Translations under genes and position numbers: made by a program | NCBI GenBank assembly: GCA_945487445.1 | Contig: CALYTU010000101.1 | Coordinates: 1-5,047, forward strand | DNA: 5,047 bases | Direction: 5' to 3' | From: an uncultured Clostridia bacterium | GTDB taxonomy: Bacteria > Bacillota > Clostridia > Oscillospirales > Oscillospiraceae | Shown: positions 1 to 5,047 of the stretch, piece by piece | Layout of the letters: the number at the start of each line of letters is the position of its first letter | How positions within the stretch are numbered: the first letter of the stretch is position 1 | The notes under the pieces: generated by a model | Told to the model about the DNA's origin: nothing | Seen by the model: the letters and a program-made list of their open reading frames with translations, nothing else | The model's database searches: none

Positions 1-64
1 CGCCTGTGGATATCTTCTCGTTTTCCTGCCATTCCAAACTGCGGAAACTCAAGTCGATTTCTGA
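1..64. other. Upstream flank with no supported gene
   Basis: This stretch precedes the pepF promoter. Frame 1 is open from the window edge to the TGA at 148-150, frame 2 stops at 62-64 and frame 3 stops at 66-68. Any of these could be the tail of an upstream gene, but none of the short peptides is recognisable. I see no hairpin followed by a T-run that would mark a terminator here. The real end of the upstream neighbour therefore cannot be placed from this window. Confidence 0.4.
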
Positions 65-93
65 TTGACGAAAGAGAAAAGATGGAGTACAAT
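65..93 (+). promoter_or_regulatory. Sigma-A (sigma-70 type) promoter for pepF
   Basis: TTGACG at 65-70 matches the -35 consensus in five of six bases. TACAAT at 88-93 matches the -10 consensus in five of six, and the spacer is exactly 17 bp. Transcription should begin near 99-101, giving a leader of about 67 nt before the preferred pepF start at 168. The surrounding bases are AT-rich compared with the genes. It is the only strong promoter I see, so it may drive the whole downstream gene string, although an internal promoter in the 2237-2295 gap is not excluded. Confidence 0.75.
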
Positions 94-114
94 GAAAATA
101 TTGGAAATCATACC

Positions 115-150
115 ATGTCAGCAATGAAGAAAGGACCATGTCAGCAATGA
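115..150 (+). other. Possible 11-codon leader ORF overlapping a pepF start
   Basis: Reading from ATG 115 (or the in-frame ATG 124) gives MSAMKKGPCQQ followed by TGA at 148-150. That TGA overlaps the ATG at 147-149, one of the possible pepF starts, in the ATGA arrangement typical of translational coupling. The frame can be extended back to ATG 82, which lies before the expected transcript start, or to the window edge. No strong ribosome site precedes ATG 115, only a weak GGA at 103-105. It may be a chance by-product of the 23-bp duplication and not a translated peptide. Confidence 0.25.
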
Positions 151-158
151 AGAAAGGA
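150..158 (+). promoter_or_regulatory. Ribosome binding site that favours pepF start at 168
   Basis: AAGAAAGGA at 150-158 lies 9 nt before ATG 168, an ideal spacing. The other in-frame ATGs are served only by the copy-1 version of the same motif at 127-135. That gives 2 nt to ATG 138 (too short) and 11 nt to ATG 147 (usable). This is why the start at 168 is preferred, with 147 as second choice. Confidence 0.65.
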
Positions 159-167
159 ATTACGATC

Positions 168-1973
168 ATGGCAGAAACGAAAAAAATTTTGGAGCGCAGC
201 GAGATCGCGGAAAAGGACCGTTGGGCGATTGAGGATCTGTATCCATCCGACGAGGCCTGGACGGAAGATCTGGATAAGCTGAAGAACCTTTTGGCGGAGC
301 TGGGCGGCTTCGCGGGCAAGCTCGGTCAGGATGCCGGGACCCTGCTGGCCTACGCGCAGAAGACGGAGCATGCAGGCGTGCTTTTGAGTAACCTGCTCAA
401 CTACGCTTCCCGCCGCAACGACGAGGATACCCGCGTTGCCAAGTATCAGGAGATGAACGGCATGGCGATGTCTGCCTATGTGGCCTTTGCCTCCGCCACG
501 GCCTTTGAGACCCCTGAGATTATGGCTATTCCCGCTGAAACCATGGACCGCTTCTATGAAGAGGAGCCCGGTCTGGAACGCTACCGCCGCTATTTCTTCA
601 ACATCCGGCGTCATGCCGCCCATGTGCTGAGCCCCAATGAGGAGAAGCTGCTGGCGATGGCGGGTGAGATGATGCAGACTCCCGCCGATATTTTCTCCAA
701 GTTTGCCGATGCAGATCTTACCTTCCCTGACGCTGTGGACAGGGACGGAAACAAGCACCCGCTTTCCCAGGGCACCTATATCTCCTACATGGAGTCTGAC
801 GACCGCGAGCTGCGGAAGTCTGCCTTCCGCAATACCTATGACACCTGGGCGGCCTACAAAAACACAGTTGCCGCCACCCTGAATTCCCAGGTCAAGGGCC
901 TGCAGTTCTATGCCGACGCCAAAAAGTACGCATCTCCGCTGGAGGCCGCCCTGGACAACACGAATGTTCCCGTTGAGGTCTATCACAATCTGATCGAGGC
1001 CGTCCACAAGAACTTTGACAAAATGCACCGCTATGTCCGCCTGCGCAAGAGGCTGCTGGGCGTGGACGAGCTCCACTTCTACGATCTCTACACCCCGCTG
1101 GTTCCCGGCGCAGATACCAAAATCCCCTTTGAGCAGGCCAAGCAAACCATTTTTGAGTCCCTGGCTCCCATGGGCGAGGACTACCGGAAAATCCTGAAGG
1201 AGGGCTTTGAAAACCGGTGGATCGACGTCTATCAGAACGTGGGCAAGCGCAGCGGCGCCTACTCCGCCGGCGCCTTTGTGCATCCCTATGTTCTTATGAA
1301 CTACACCGGCACTCTGGACAGCCAGTTCACCCTGACACATGAGATGGGACACGCCCTGCACTCCTACCACTCCAACAAGTATCAGAACCCGATCGATGCC
1401 GAATACGTGATCTTCGTGGCAGAGGTGGCTTCCACCTGCAACGAGGCATTGCTGATGGAGCATCTTCTGCAAAAGACCACCGACAAGAAGGAGCGGGCCT
1501 ACTTGATCAACCACTTCCTGGAGCAGTTCCGCACGACCCTCTACCGTCAGACCATGTTTGCCGAGTTTGAGCTGATTCTGGGTCAGCTCAACCAGCAGGG
1601 CGTAGCCCTGACTGCGGAGCGGATGTGTGAAGAATACAAAAAGCTGAATCATCTCTATTTCGGCGACGACATCGTTCTCGATGACGAGATTGCCTATGAG
1701 TGGGAGCGGATTCCGCACTTCTATTATAACTACTACGTCTTCCAGTACGCCACCGGCTATTCTGCCGCGATTGCCCTGTCCCGCCGCATCCTGCGCGAGG
1801 GCGAGCGCGCTGTGAAGGACTATATCGGCTTCCTCTCTGGCGGCTGCAGCAAGGACCCCATCGATCTTTTGAAGGGCGCCGGTGTGGATATGTCCAGCCC
1901 TGAGCCTGTGAATCAGGCACTGGCCCTCTTTGGCGAGCTGATTGATGAGATGGAGGAGCTGATGGCCGAATGA
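168..1973 (+). CDS. pepF: Oligoendopeptidase F (M3 family zinc metallopeptidase)
   Basis: This is a cytoplasmic zinc endopeptidase that degrades short oligopeptides, typically those produced by protein turnover or imported by peptide transporters. From ATG 168 it has 601 residues, the usual length for PepF. The zinc site HEMGH lies at residues 391-395 (bases 1338-1352): His391 and His395 bind zinc, and Glu392 is the catalytic base. Glu419 in the following VAEVAS segment is the expected third ligand. The helical N-terminal half matches the PepF N-terminal domain. The Tyr/His-rich stretch near residues 517-530 (PHFYYNYYVFQYATG) is the family's substrate-binding region. There is no signal peptide or membrane segment. 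Starts at 138 or 147 would add 10 or 7 residues. Its TGA overlaps the ATG of the next gene. The family call is secure; specific peptide substrates cannot be read from sequence. Confidence 0.96.
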   Translation: MAETKKILERSEIAEKDRWAIEDLYPSDEAWTEDLDKLKNLLAELGGFAGKLGQDAGTLLAYAQKTEHAGVLLSNLLNYASRRNDEDTRVAKYQEMNGMAMSAYVAFASATAFETPEIMAIPAETMDRFYEEEPGLERYRRYFFNIRRHAAHVLSPNEEKLLAMAGEMMQTPADIFSKFADADLTFPDAVDRDGNKHPLSQGTYISYMESDDRELRKSAFRNTYDTWAAYKNTVAATLNSQVKGLQFYADAKKYASPLEAALDNTNVPVEVYHNLIEAVHKNFDKMHRYVRLRKRLLGVDELHFYDLYTPLVPGADTKIPFEQAKQTIFESLAPMGEDYRKILKEGFENRWIDVYQNVGKRSGAYSAGAFVHPYVLMNYTGTLDSQFTLTHEMGHALHSYHSNKYQNPIDAEYVIFVAEVASTCNEALLMEHLLQKTTDKKERAYLINHFLEQFRTTLYRQTMFAEFELILGQLNQQGVALTAERMCEEYKKLNHLYFGDDIVLDDEIAYEWERIPHFYYNYYVFQYATGYSAAIALSRRILREGERAVKDYIGFLSGGCSKDPIDLLKGAGVDMSSPEPVNQALALFGELIDEMEELMAE

Positions 1974-2236
1974 GCGCCGCCTGGATTCCGGTCTTTCATC
2001 ATTTTGAGAACGGGAACATCTTTACCGGCTCCTGCAGGAACTTCCGATATAAAATCACGCCTAACGTGGTGATGGCGACCCCCAAGGAGGTTGACCACGC
2101 TGCCAGCTCCATCAAGGCGGAATACTGGCACGGCCCTTTGAGCTACGAATACAGCTCCATCGAGGGCGAGAAAGAGTTCCCAATGTCCCAGGAGGGTCGC
2201 GCAGAAATGCTGTCCTGGCTGGAAGAAAACCTGTAA
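1970..2236 (+). CDS. Uncharacterised 88-residue protein coupled to pepF
   Basis: The ATG at 1970-1972 overlaps the pepF TGA at 1971-1973 (ATGA). A strong GGAGGAG at 1952-1958, inside the last pepF codons, sits 11 nt upstream, so translation is probably coupled to pepF. The product is small, acidic toward its C-terminus and probably soluble: I see no signal peptide, transmembrane segment or cysteine metal motif (one Cys only). It is rich in aromatic residues and His (WIPVFHHFENG near the N-terminus, EYWHGPLSYEY in the middle) and ends in a predicted amphipathic helix (RAEMLSWLEENL). The N-terminal half could form beta strands. I do not recognise the family and assign no function. The codon pattern, good ribosome site and tight overlap support a real gene. 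A role accessory to the peptidase is only a guess from position. Confidence 0.8.
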   Translation: MSAAWIPVFHHFENGNIFTGSCRNFRYKITPNVVMATPKEVDHAASSIKAEYWHGPLSYEYSSIEGEKEFPMSQEGRAEMLSWLEENL

Positions 2237-2295
2237 AGAGTTCGCTTTCGGATAAAGAGACGAGTATGGATTGTCGCCCAAAAAGGAAAAGCTCT
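2237..2295 (+). other. Intergenic gap before the PPTase gene
   Basis: This 59-bp gap is the longest inside the gene string. It contains no terminator hairpin and no convincing -35/-10 pair. Its only clear element is the purine-rich ribosome site at 2283-2287. It may simply be read through in a polycistronic transcript. Confidence 0.4.
2283..2287 (+). promoter_or_regulatory. Ribosome binding site that decides the PPTase start
   Basis: AAGGA at 2283-2287, within a longer purine run, lies 8 nt before ATG 2296. The longer alternative start at ATG 2266 has only AAAGAGA at 2254-2260, 5 nt away. It would add ten residues (MDCRPKRKSS) that do not resemble the N-terminus of Sfp-type enzymes. The start at 2296 is therefore preferred. 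Confidence 0.6.
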
Positions 2296-3021
2296 ATGCT
2301 CTGGCTGCTTGAACATGTGAATCAGATATTCTTTTCCGAGCTTGCCCCATATCTTCCGCTTTTGTGCGCGAAACGGCGCGAACGTGTCGGGTCCATTCGG
2401 CGGGAGCAGGACCGCGTGCAGTCGGTCCTGGCGGAGCTTCTGCTCCGCCATGCGCTGGCGCAGGAGTATGGTTTCACGGAAATTCCGGCAATCGCGGAGG
2501 GGGAGAAGGGAAAGCCGTTCTTCCCGGGCCGGTCGGATCTTCACTTCAACCTCTCCCATTGCGGGACCGCCGTTGCCTGCGCCCTGGACGCCGCCCCTGT
2601 GGGGGTCGACGTCCAGGAGTACCGCAAGCTGCGCAGGGCGGCTGCCCCCCTGGCCGCTACGGACCGGCTTCAGCCCGTTGATCCTGTATGCGAGGACAGG
2701 CATCGTTTATCCACGCCGCCCGCTTACCGCATTTTGTCCGGTACGGAACGCGCCTGGGTCGAGGCGGGGGATACCCCGGAGGAACAGGACCGCCGCTTCA
2801 CCGCCGTCTGGACCTGCAAGGAGGCCTTCGGCAAGGCAACCGGGAAGGGTATTCACTATGAGATGAAGGACACTGAGTTTCTCCCCGGCAAAAAGCCGTG
2901 GCGGCAATACGGATATTGTTTTCAGCAATTCTGGTGCCCCGATGCCGTTCTTACGCTTTGCGCAAGCGCCCCTTTGCCCTGCATAGTTGTAAACAGGAAG
3001 GACATTTCAGAATTGAGGTGA
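2296..3021 (+). CDS. Sfp-type 4'-phosphopantetheinyl transferase with an extra internal segment
   Basis: The enzyme transfers the 4'-phosphopantetheine arm of coenzyme A to a serine on acyl or peptidyl carrier proteins, needing Mg2+, in the cytoplasm. From ATG 2296 it has 241 residues. Sfp-family landmarks appear in order: an N-terminal RREQDRVQSVLAELLLR helix (near 35-51), GKPFFP (72-77), FNLSHCG (84-90), the metal-binding GVDVQ (103-107, in place of the common GIDIE) and WTCKEAFGKATGKG (172-185, with the conserved Trp, Lys and Glu). Between GVDVQ and the RILSGTE helix there are 37 residues where Bacillus subtilis Sfp, as I recall it, has about 11. The excess is Pro/Ala/Arg-rich and covers roughly bases 2630-2725, including a run of six C at 2645-2650. 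It could be a genuine insertion or two undetected indels. The gene's TGA lies within the next gene's ribosome site. The carrier protein it modifies is not in the window. Confidence 0.87.
   Translation: MLWLLEHVNQIFFSELAPYLPLLCAKRRERVGSIRREQDRVQSVLAELLLRHALAQEYGFTEIPAIAEGEKGKPFFPGRSDLHFNLSHCGTAVACALDAAPVGVDVQEYRKLRRAAAPLAATDRLQPVDPVCEDRHRLSTPPAYRILSGTERAWVEAGDTPEEQDRRFTAVWTCKEAFGKATGKGIHYEMKDTEFLPGKKPWRQYGYCFQQFWCPDAVLTLCASAPLPCIVVNRKDISELR
3015..3021 (+). promoter_or_regulatory. Ribosome binding site supporting a GTG start
   Basis: GAGGTGA at 3015-3021 overlaps the TGA stop of the phosphopantetheinyl transferase and lies 4 nt before GTG 3026. It supports initiation at GTG. The next Met codon in frame (residue 10 of the nicotinamidase) comes after the catalytic Asp9 and would destroy the active site. 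Confidence 0.7.
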
Positions 3022-3025
3022 TACT

Positions 3026-3556
3026 GTGAGGCATTTTCTGATCGTTGTGGATATGCAGACCGATTTCATCAACGGCTCGCTCGGCACCCCGGAGGCGGTC
3101 GCCATCAAGGCTGCCGCCGTGCAAAGGATCAAGTCCTTCGACGGCGAAATCATCGCCACGCTGGATACCCACCGCGTCGACTATCTCCAAACCGCCGAAG
3201 GAAAGAAACTCCCCGTTTCGCACTGTGTCAGGGGGACGCCCGGTTGGCAGTTGGACGGAGATATTCGCGGCGCCCTCGAGCTGCGGGGTTATGTCGCGGT
3301 TGAAAAGCCGACCTTTGGTTCTCTGATCTTGCCGCAAATCATCGAGGACAATGCGGCAGGCGAGGACTTCGACATGACCCTGATCGGTCTTTGCACTGAT
3401 ATTTGTGTGGTTTCCAACGCGCTTTTGCTAAAAGCGCGCTTCCATGAGAAACAGATCTTTGTGGATTCCGTCTGCTGCGCCGGCGTGACGCCGGAAAAAC
3501 ACAGAGCCGCGCTCGAGGTGATGAAATCCTGCCAAATCAACGTGATAGGAGCGTAA
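3026..3556 (+). CDS. pncA: Nicotinamidase (isochorismatase-family cysteine hydrolase)
   Basis: The likely reaction is nicotinamide plus water to nicotinate plus ammonia, the entry step of NAD salvage, in the cytoplasm. The protein has 176 residues, a normal length, and starts at GTG. The family catalytic triad is visible: Asp9 in VVDMQTDF, Lys94 in VEKPTFGS and Cys127 in GLCTDICV. Metal-site residues fit nicotinamidases of the Streptococcus pneumoniae type: Asp47 and His49 (LDTH), Glu58 in place of the extra His of Mycobacterium PncA, and His66 in SHCVRGTPGW. These residues are not expected in metal-free isochorismatases, so nicotinamidase is preferred over isochorismatase. The gene begins 4 bp after the PPTase gene and ends 2 bp before nadE, whose product completes the same pathway, which strengthens the call. 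A related amidase with a different substrate remains possible. The symbol is by function, not by a database match. Confidence 0.87.
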   Translation: MRHFLIVVDMQTDFINGSLGTPEAVAIKAAAVQRIKSFDGEIIATLDTHRVDYLQTAEGKKLPVSHCVRGTPGWQLDGDIRGALELRGYVAVEKPTFGSLILPQIIEDNAAGEDFDMTLIGLCTDICVVSNALLLKARFHEKQIFVDSVCCAGVTPEKHRAALEVMKSCQINVIGA

Positions 3557-3558
3557 CG

Positions 3559-4305
3559 ATGTTTGACGTACAGAAAGTGACAGAATCCTGCGTTCAATGG
3601 ATTCGGGATTTTTTTGAAGATAATGGCCCCGGCTGCAACGCCGTTTTGGGCATTTCCGGAGGCAAGGACAGTTCCGTTGCCGCAGCCCTCTGCGTTGAGG
3701 CCCTGGGAAGAGACCGGGTGATCGGCGTGCTTATGCCGAACGGAGAACAGCATGATATTGACATGGCCCACCTGCTCTGCGATCACCTGGGCATTGAAAA
3801 CTATGTTGTGAATATCCATGACGCTGTGGAAGGGATCAAAAACGCCATTCCGGAAGGGCTGGCGCTCTCCGCCCAAAGCCTGACGAACCTTCCGCCCCGG
3901 ATCCGCATGGCCACAGTCTATGCCGTGAGCCAGAGCCGCAACGGCCGCGTGGTCAATACCTGTAACCTCTCCGAGGACTGGGTGGGCTACTCCACCCGTT
4001 ACGGCGACGCCGCCGGTGATTTCAGCCCCATGTCCCACCTGACGGTCCAGGAGGTCAAAGCTGTGGGCCGGTATCTTGGCCTGCCTGAGGTCCTTGTCGA
4101 GAAGGTTCCCATTGACGGGCTCTGCGGTAAGACAGACGAGGACAACCTGGGCTTCACCTATGCCGTGTTGGATCGCTATATCCGTACCGGCGAAATTGAC
4201 GATTCCAAGGTCAAGGAACGCATCGACTCTCTGCACAAGCGGAATCTGTTCAAGCTCTCCATGATGCCTGCGTTTGACTACGGCATCGAGACAAAGGCCG
4301 ATTGA
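3559..4305 (+). CDS. nadE: NH3-dependent NAD+ synthetase
   Basis: The enzyme makes NAD from deamido-NAD (nicotinate adenine dinucleotide), ATP and ammonia, the last step of both de novo and salvage NAD synthesis; it is normally a cytoplasmic homodimer. The 248-residue length and the lack of an N-terminal nitrilase (glutaminase) domain mark the ammonia-dependent type. Key motifs are the ATP pyrophosphatase P-loop SGGKDSS (33-39), NLPPRIRMATVYA (110-122), NTCNLSEDWVGYSTRYGDAAGD (133-154) and PIDGLCGKTDEDNLGFTY (184-201), all characteristic of NadE. A clear AGGAG at 3547-3551 sits 7 nt before the ATG. It lies 2 bp after the nicotinamidase gene, so the two are almost certainly co-transcribed. The ammonia released by nicotinamidase is the same small molecule NadE consumes, though whether it is channelled is unknown. 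No damage to the gene is visible. Confidence 0.95.
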   Translation: MFDVQKVTESCVQWIRDFFEDNGPGCNAVLGISGGKDSSVAAALCVEALGRDRVIGVLMPNGEQHDIDMAHLLCDHLGIENYVVNIHDAVEGIKNAIPEGLALSAQSLTNLPPRIRMATVYAVSQSRNGRVVNTCNLSEDWVGYSTRYGDAAGDFSPMSHLTVQEVKAVGRYLGLPEVLVEKVPIDGLCGKTDEDNLGFTYAVLDRYIRTGEIDDSKVKERIDSLHKRNLFKLSMMPAFDYGIETKAD

Positions 4306-4324
4306 CCCGGAAAGAGGTACGCTG

Positions 4325-5047
4325 ATGCGAGCGAACTACCACACGCATACGCCGCGATGCAACCATGCCGACGGCCAGGAGCGTCGCTACATCATCGCGC
4401 TCTGGAGGGCCGTCTGGTGGAGCTGGGTTTTTCCGATCACACGCCGTTTTTTTTCGATGAGCCGGACTACTATTTTTCCTTCCGCATGCGGCCGGAGCAG
4501 CAGGAGGACTATGTTGAGACGCTAAGCGATCTGCGAAAGGAATATGAAGGCAGGATCCGGATCCGCATCGGTCTGGAGACTGAGTATTATCCGAAGCTAT
4601 TTTCGCGCCTAATGGACTTTCTTCGGCAGTTTTCACTGGATTATCTGCTTCTGTGTCAGCATGCGCTGTATAACGAGACCGAGAGTGTATTTTCCCCCCG
4701 TGCCTACCTCCAGCGAGAAGCTGCTGGATCAATACCGCGGTCAATCTATGGAAGCCCTGGAAACCGGCCTGTTCTCCTGCTTTGCACACCCGGACCTGTT
4801 CTTCTTTACCGGCGATCCAAAGGTTTATGAGCGACAAATCCGCGCTATCTGTCGGCGGGCTTCGGAGTTAAAGGTCCCCTTGGAGTTCAATCTTTTGGGC
4901 TTTGCTACGAATCGGCACTACCCGGATCCGATCTTTTGGCGGATCGTGGGAGAGGAAGGCGGCACGGTCATCCTCGGAAGCGACGCGCACAGACCGGTTG
5001 ATACCTGGAATCAGGAGTTGATCTCCCGTGCTGAAACCATGCTGGCT
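4325..5047 (+). pseudogene. PHP-domain phosphatase (HisJ/histidinol-phosphatase type), two frameshifts, 3' end outside window
   Basis: AAAGAGG at 4311-4317 lies 7 nt before ATG 4325, 19 bp after nadE. The reading starts as MRANYHTHTPRCNHADG, then stops early at TAA 4523-4525. Homology clearly continues in the next frame from about 4399 (ALEGRLVELGFSDHTPFF) and returns to the first frame from about 4700 (PTSSEKLLDQYRG) to the window end. One lost base near 4396-4401 and one extra C in the C6 run at 4694-4699 explain this. Correcting both gives 241 codons with every PHP metal motif: HTH (6-8), FSDH (36-39), GLETE (Glu85), QH (His113), AHPD (His155) and GSDAH (Asp220, His222). The family removes phosphate from histidinol phosphate or related substrates. 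About 20-30 residues should lie beyond the window. The intact motifs suggest sequencing indels or very recent decay; the exact substrate is uncertain. Confidence 0.85.

Larger units (their letters stand above)
112..158 (+). repeat. 23-bp perfect tandem duplication in the pepF leader
   Basis: Bases 112-134 are repeated exactly at 135-157, and base 158 continues the period. Each unit holds two in-frame ATG codons (115 and 124 in copy 1, 138 and 147 in copy 2) and a purine-rich AAGAAAGG segment resembling a Shine-Dalgarno site. Because 23 is not a multiple of three, the two copies are read in different frames. Copy 2 is in frame with pepF, while copy 1 is in a frame that ends at TGA 148-150. The duplication therefore doubles the candidate start signals and creates a short upstream reading frame. 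Confidence 0.95.

Noticed and set aside
1..150. Frame-1 open stretch from the window edge to TGA 148-150 as the tail of an upstream gene
   Set aside because: It has no recognisable protein character, spans a near-consensus promoter, and two other frames also stay open past position 60, so it cannot be preferred.
141..1718. A 525-codon open frame on the minus strand opposite pepF
   Set aside because: It is the antisense shadow of a well-supported M3 peptidase gene. The translation has no recognisable motifs and is explained by codon bias on the + strand.
2084..2090. Strong Shine-Dalgarno-like AAGGAGG inside the 88-residue gene
   Set aside because: It encodes part of PKEV and no ATG, GTG or TTG in a long open frame follows at proper spacing.
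2584..2616. Nested inverted repeat (CTGGACG/CGTCCAG with CCCC/GGGG inside), considered as a regulatory hairpin
   Set aside because: It encodes the conserved DAAPVGVDVQ motif of the PPTase. GC-rich codon choice is enough to explain it, and nothing nearby suggests attenuation.
3480..3494. Perfect hairpin CCGGCG-TGA-CGCCGG, considered as a terminator
   Set aside because: It lies inside the nicotinamidase gene and is followed by A residues, not a T-run, so it lacks the form of an intrinsic terminator.
3289..4236. A 315-codon minus-strand open frame across nicotinamidase and nadE
   Set aside because: It runs antisense to two clearly identified genes with intact catalytic motifs and shows no family features or ribosome site of its own that I can support.
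4274..4324. Longer start for the PHP gene at ATG 4274
   Set aside because: It overlaps nadE, has no ribosome site, and adds residues before the conserved N-terminal MRANYHTHT. ATG 4325 has AAAGAGG at good spacing.

Overview
The window reads as ordinary chromosomal DNA from a bacterium in the Firmicutes/Clostridia. The Oscillospiraceae-type gut lineages (Oscillibacter or Flavonifractor relatives) are my best guess, judged from protein character and not from any search. The supporting signs are purine-rich Shine-Dalgarno sites before nearly every gene, a textbook sigma-A promoter, moderately GC-rich coding sequence with an AT-richer leader, and the protein types present. I see no plasmid, phage, transposon, CRISPR, tRNA or rRNA signal.

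Layout: everything is on the + strand and tightly packed. Positions 1-64 hold no gene I can support. A strong promoter (65-93) leads into a short leader carrying a 23-bp tandem duplication (112-158), followed by the oligoendopeptidase F gene pepF (start best placed at 168, end 1973). Its stop overlaps the start of a small uncharacterised 88-residue protein (1970-2236). After a 59-bp gap comes an Sfp-type 4'-phosphopantetheinyl transferase (2296-3021). Next, 4 bp away and with a GTG start, is a nicotinamidase-type cysteine hydrolase (3026-3556). Two bp later comes ammonia-dependent NAD synthetase nadE (3559-4305). Nineteen bp after that a PHP-family phosphoesterase of the histidinol-phosphatase HisJ type begins (4325). 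It is broken by two compensating single-base frameshifts and runs off the window end.

How the genes fit together: nicotinamidase and NadE are the first and last steps of nicotinamide salvage to NAD (nicotinamide to nicotinate, and deamido-NAD to NAD). The middle enzymes, PncB and NadD, are not in the window. The peptidase, the carrier-protein-activating PPTase and the PHP phosphatase are housekeeping functions that share transcription direction and tight spacing; I see no common pathway for all six.

The items that deserve a second look are the frame-shifting duplication in the pepF leader, the unrecognised protein coupled to pepF, a roughly 26-residue extra segment inside the PPTase catalytic core, and the doubly frameshifted PHP gene. 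Runs of six C occur both in the PPTase extra segment and at one of the PHP frameshifts, so sequencing or assembly indels are a real alternative there. I did not find a convincing undescribed system.
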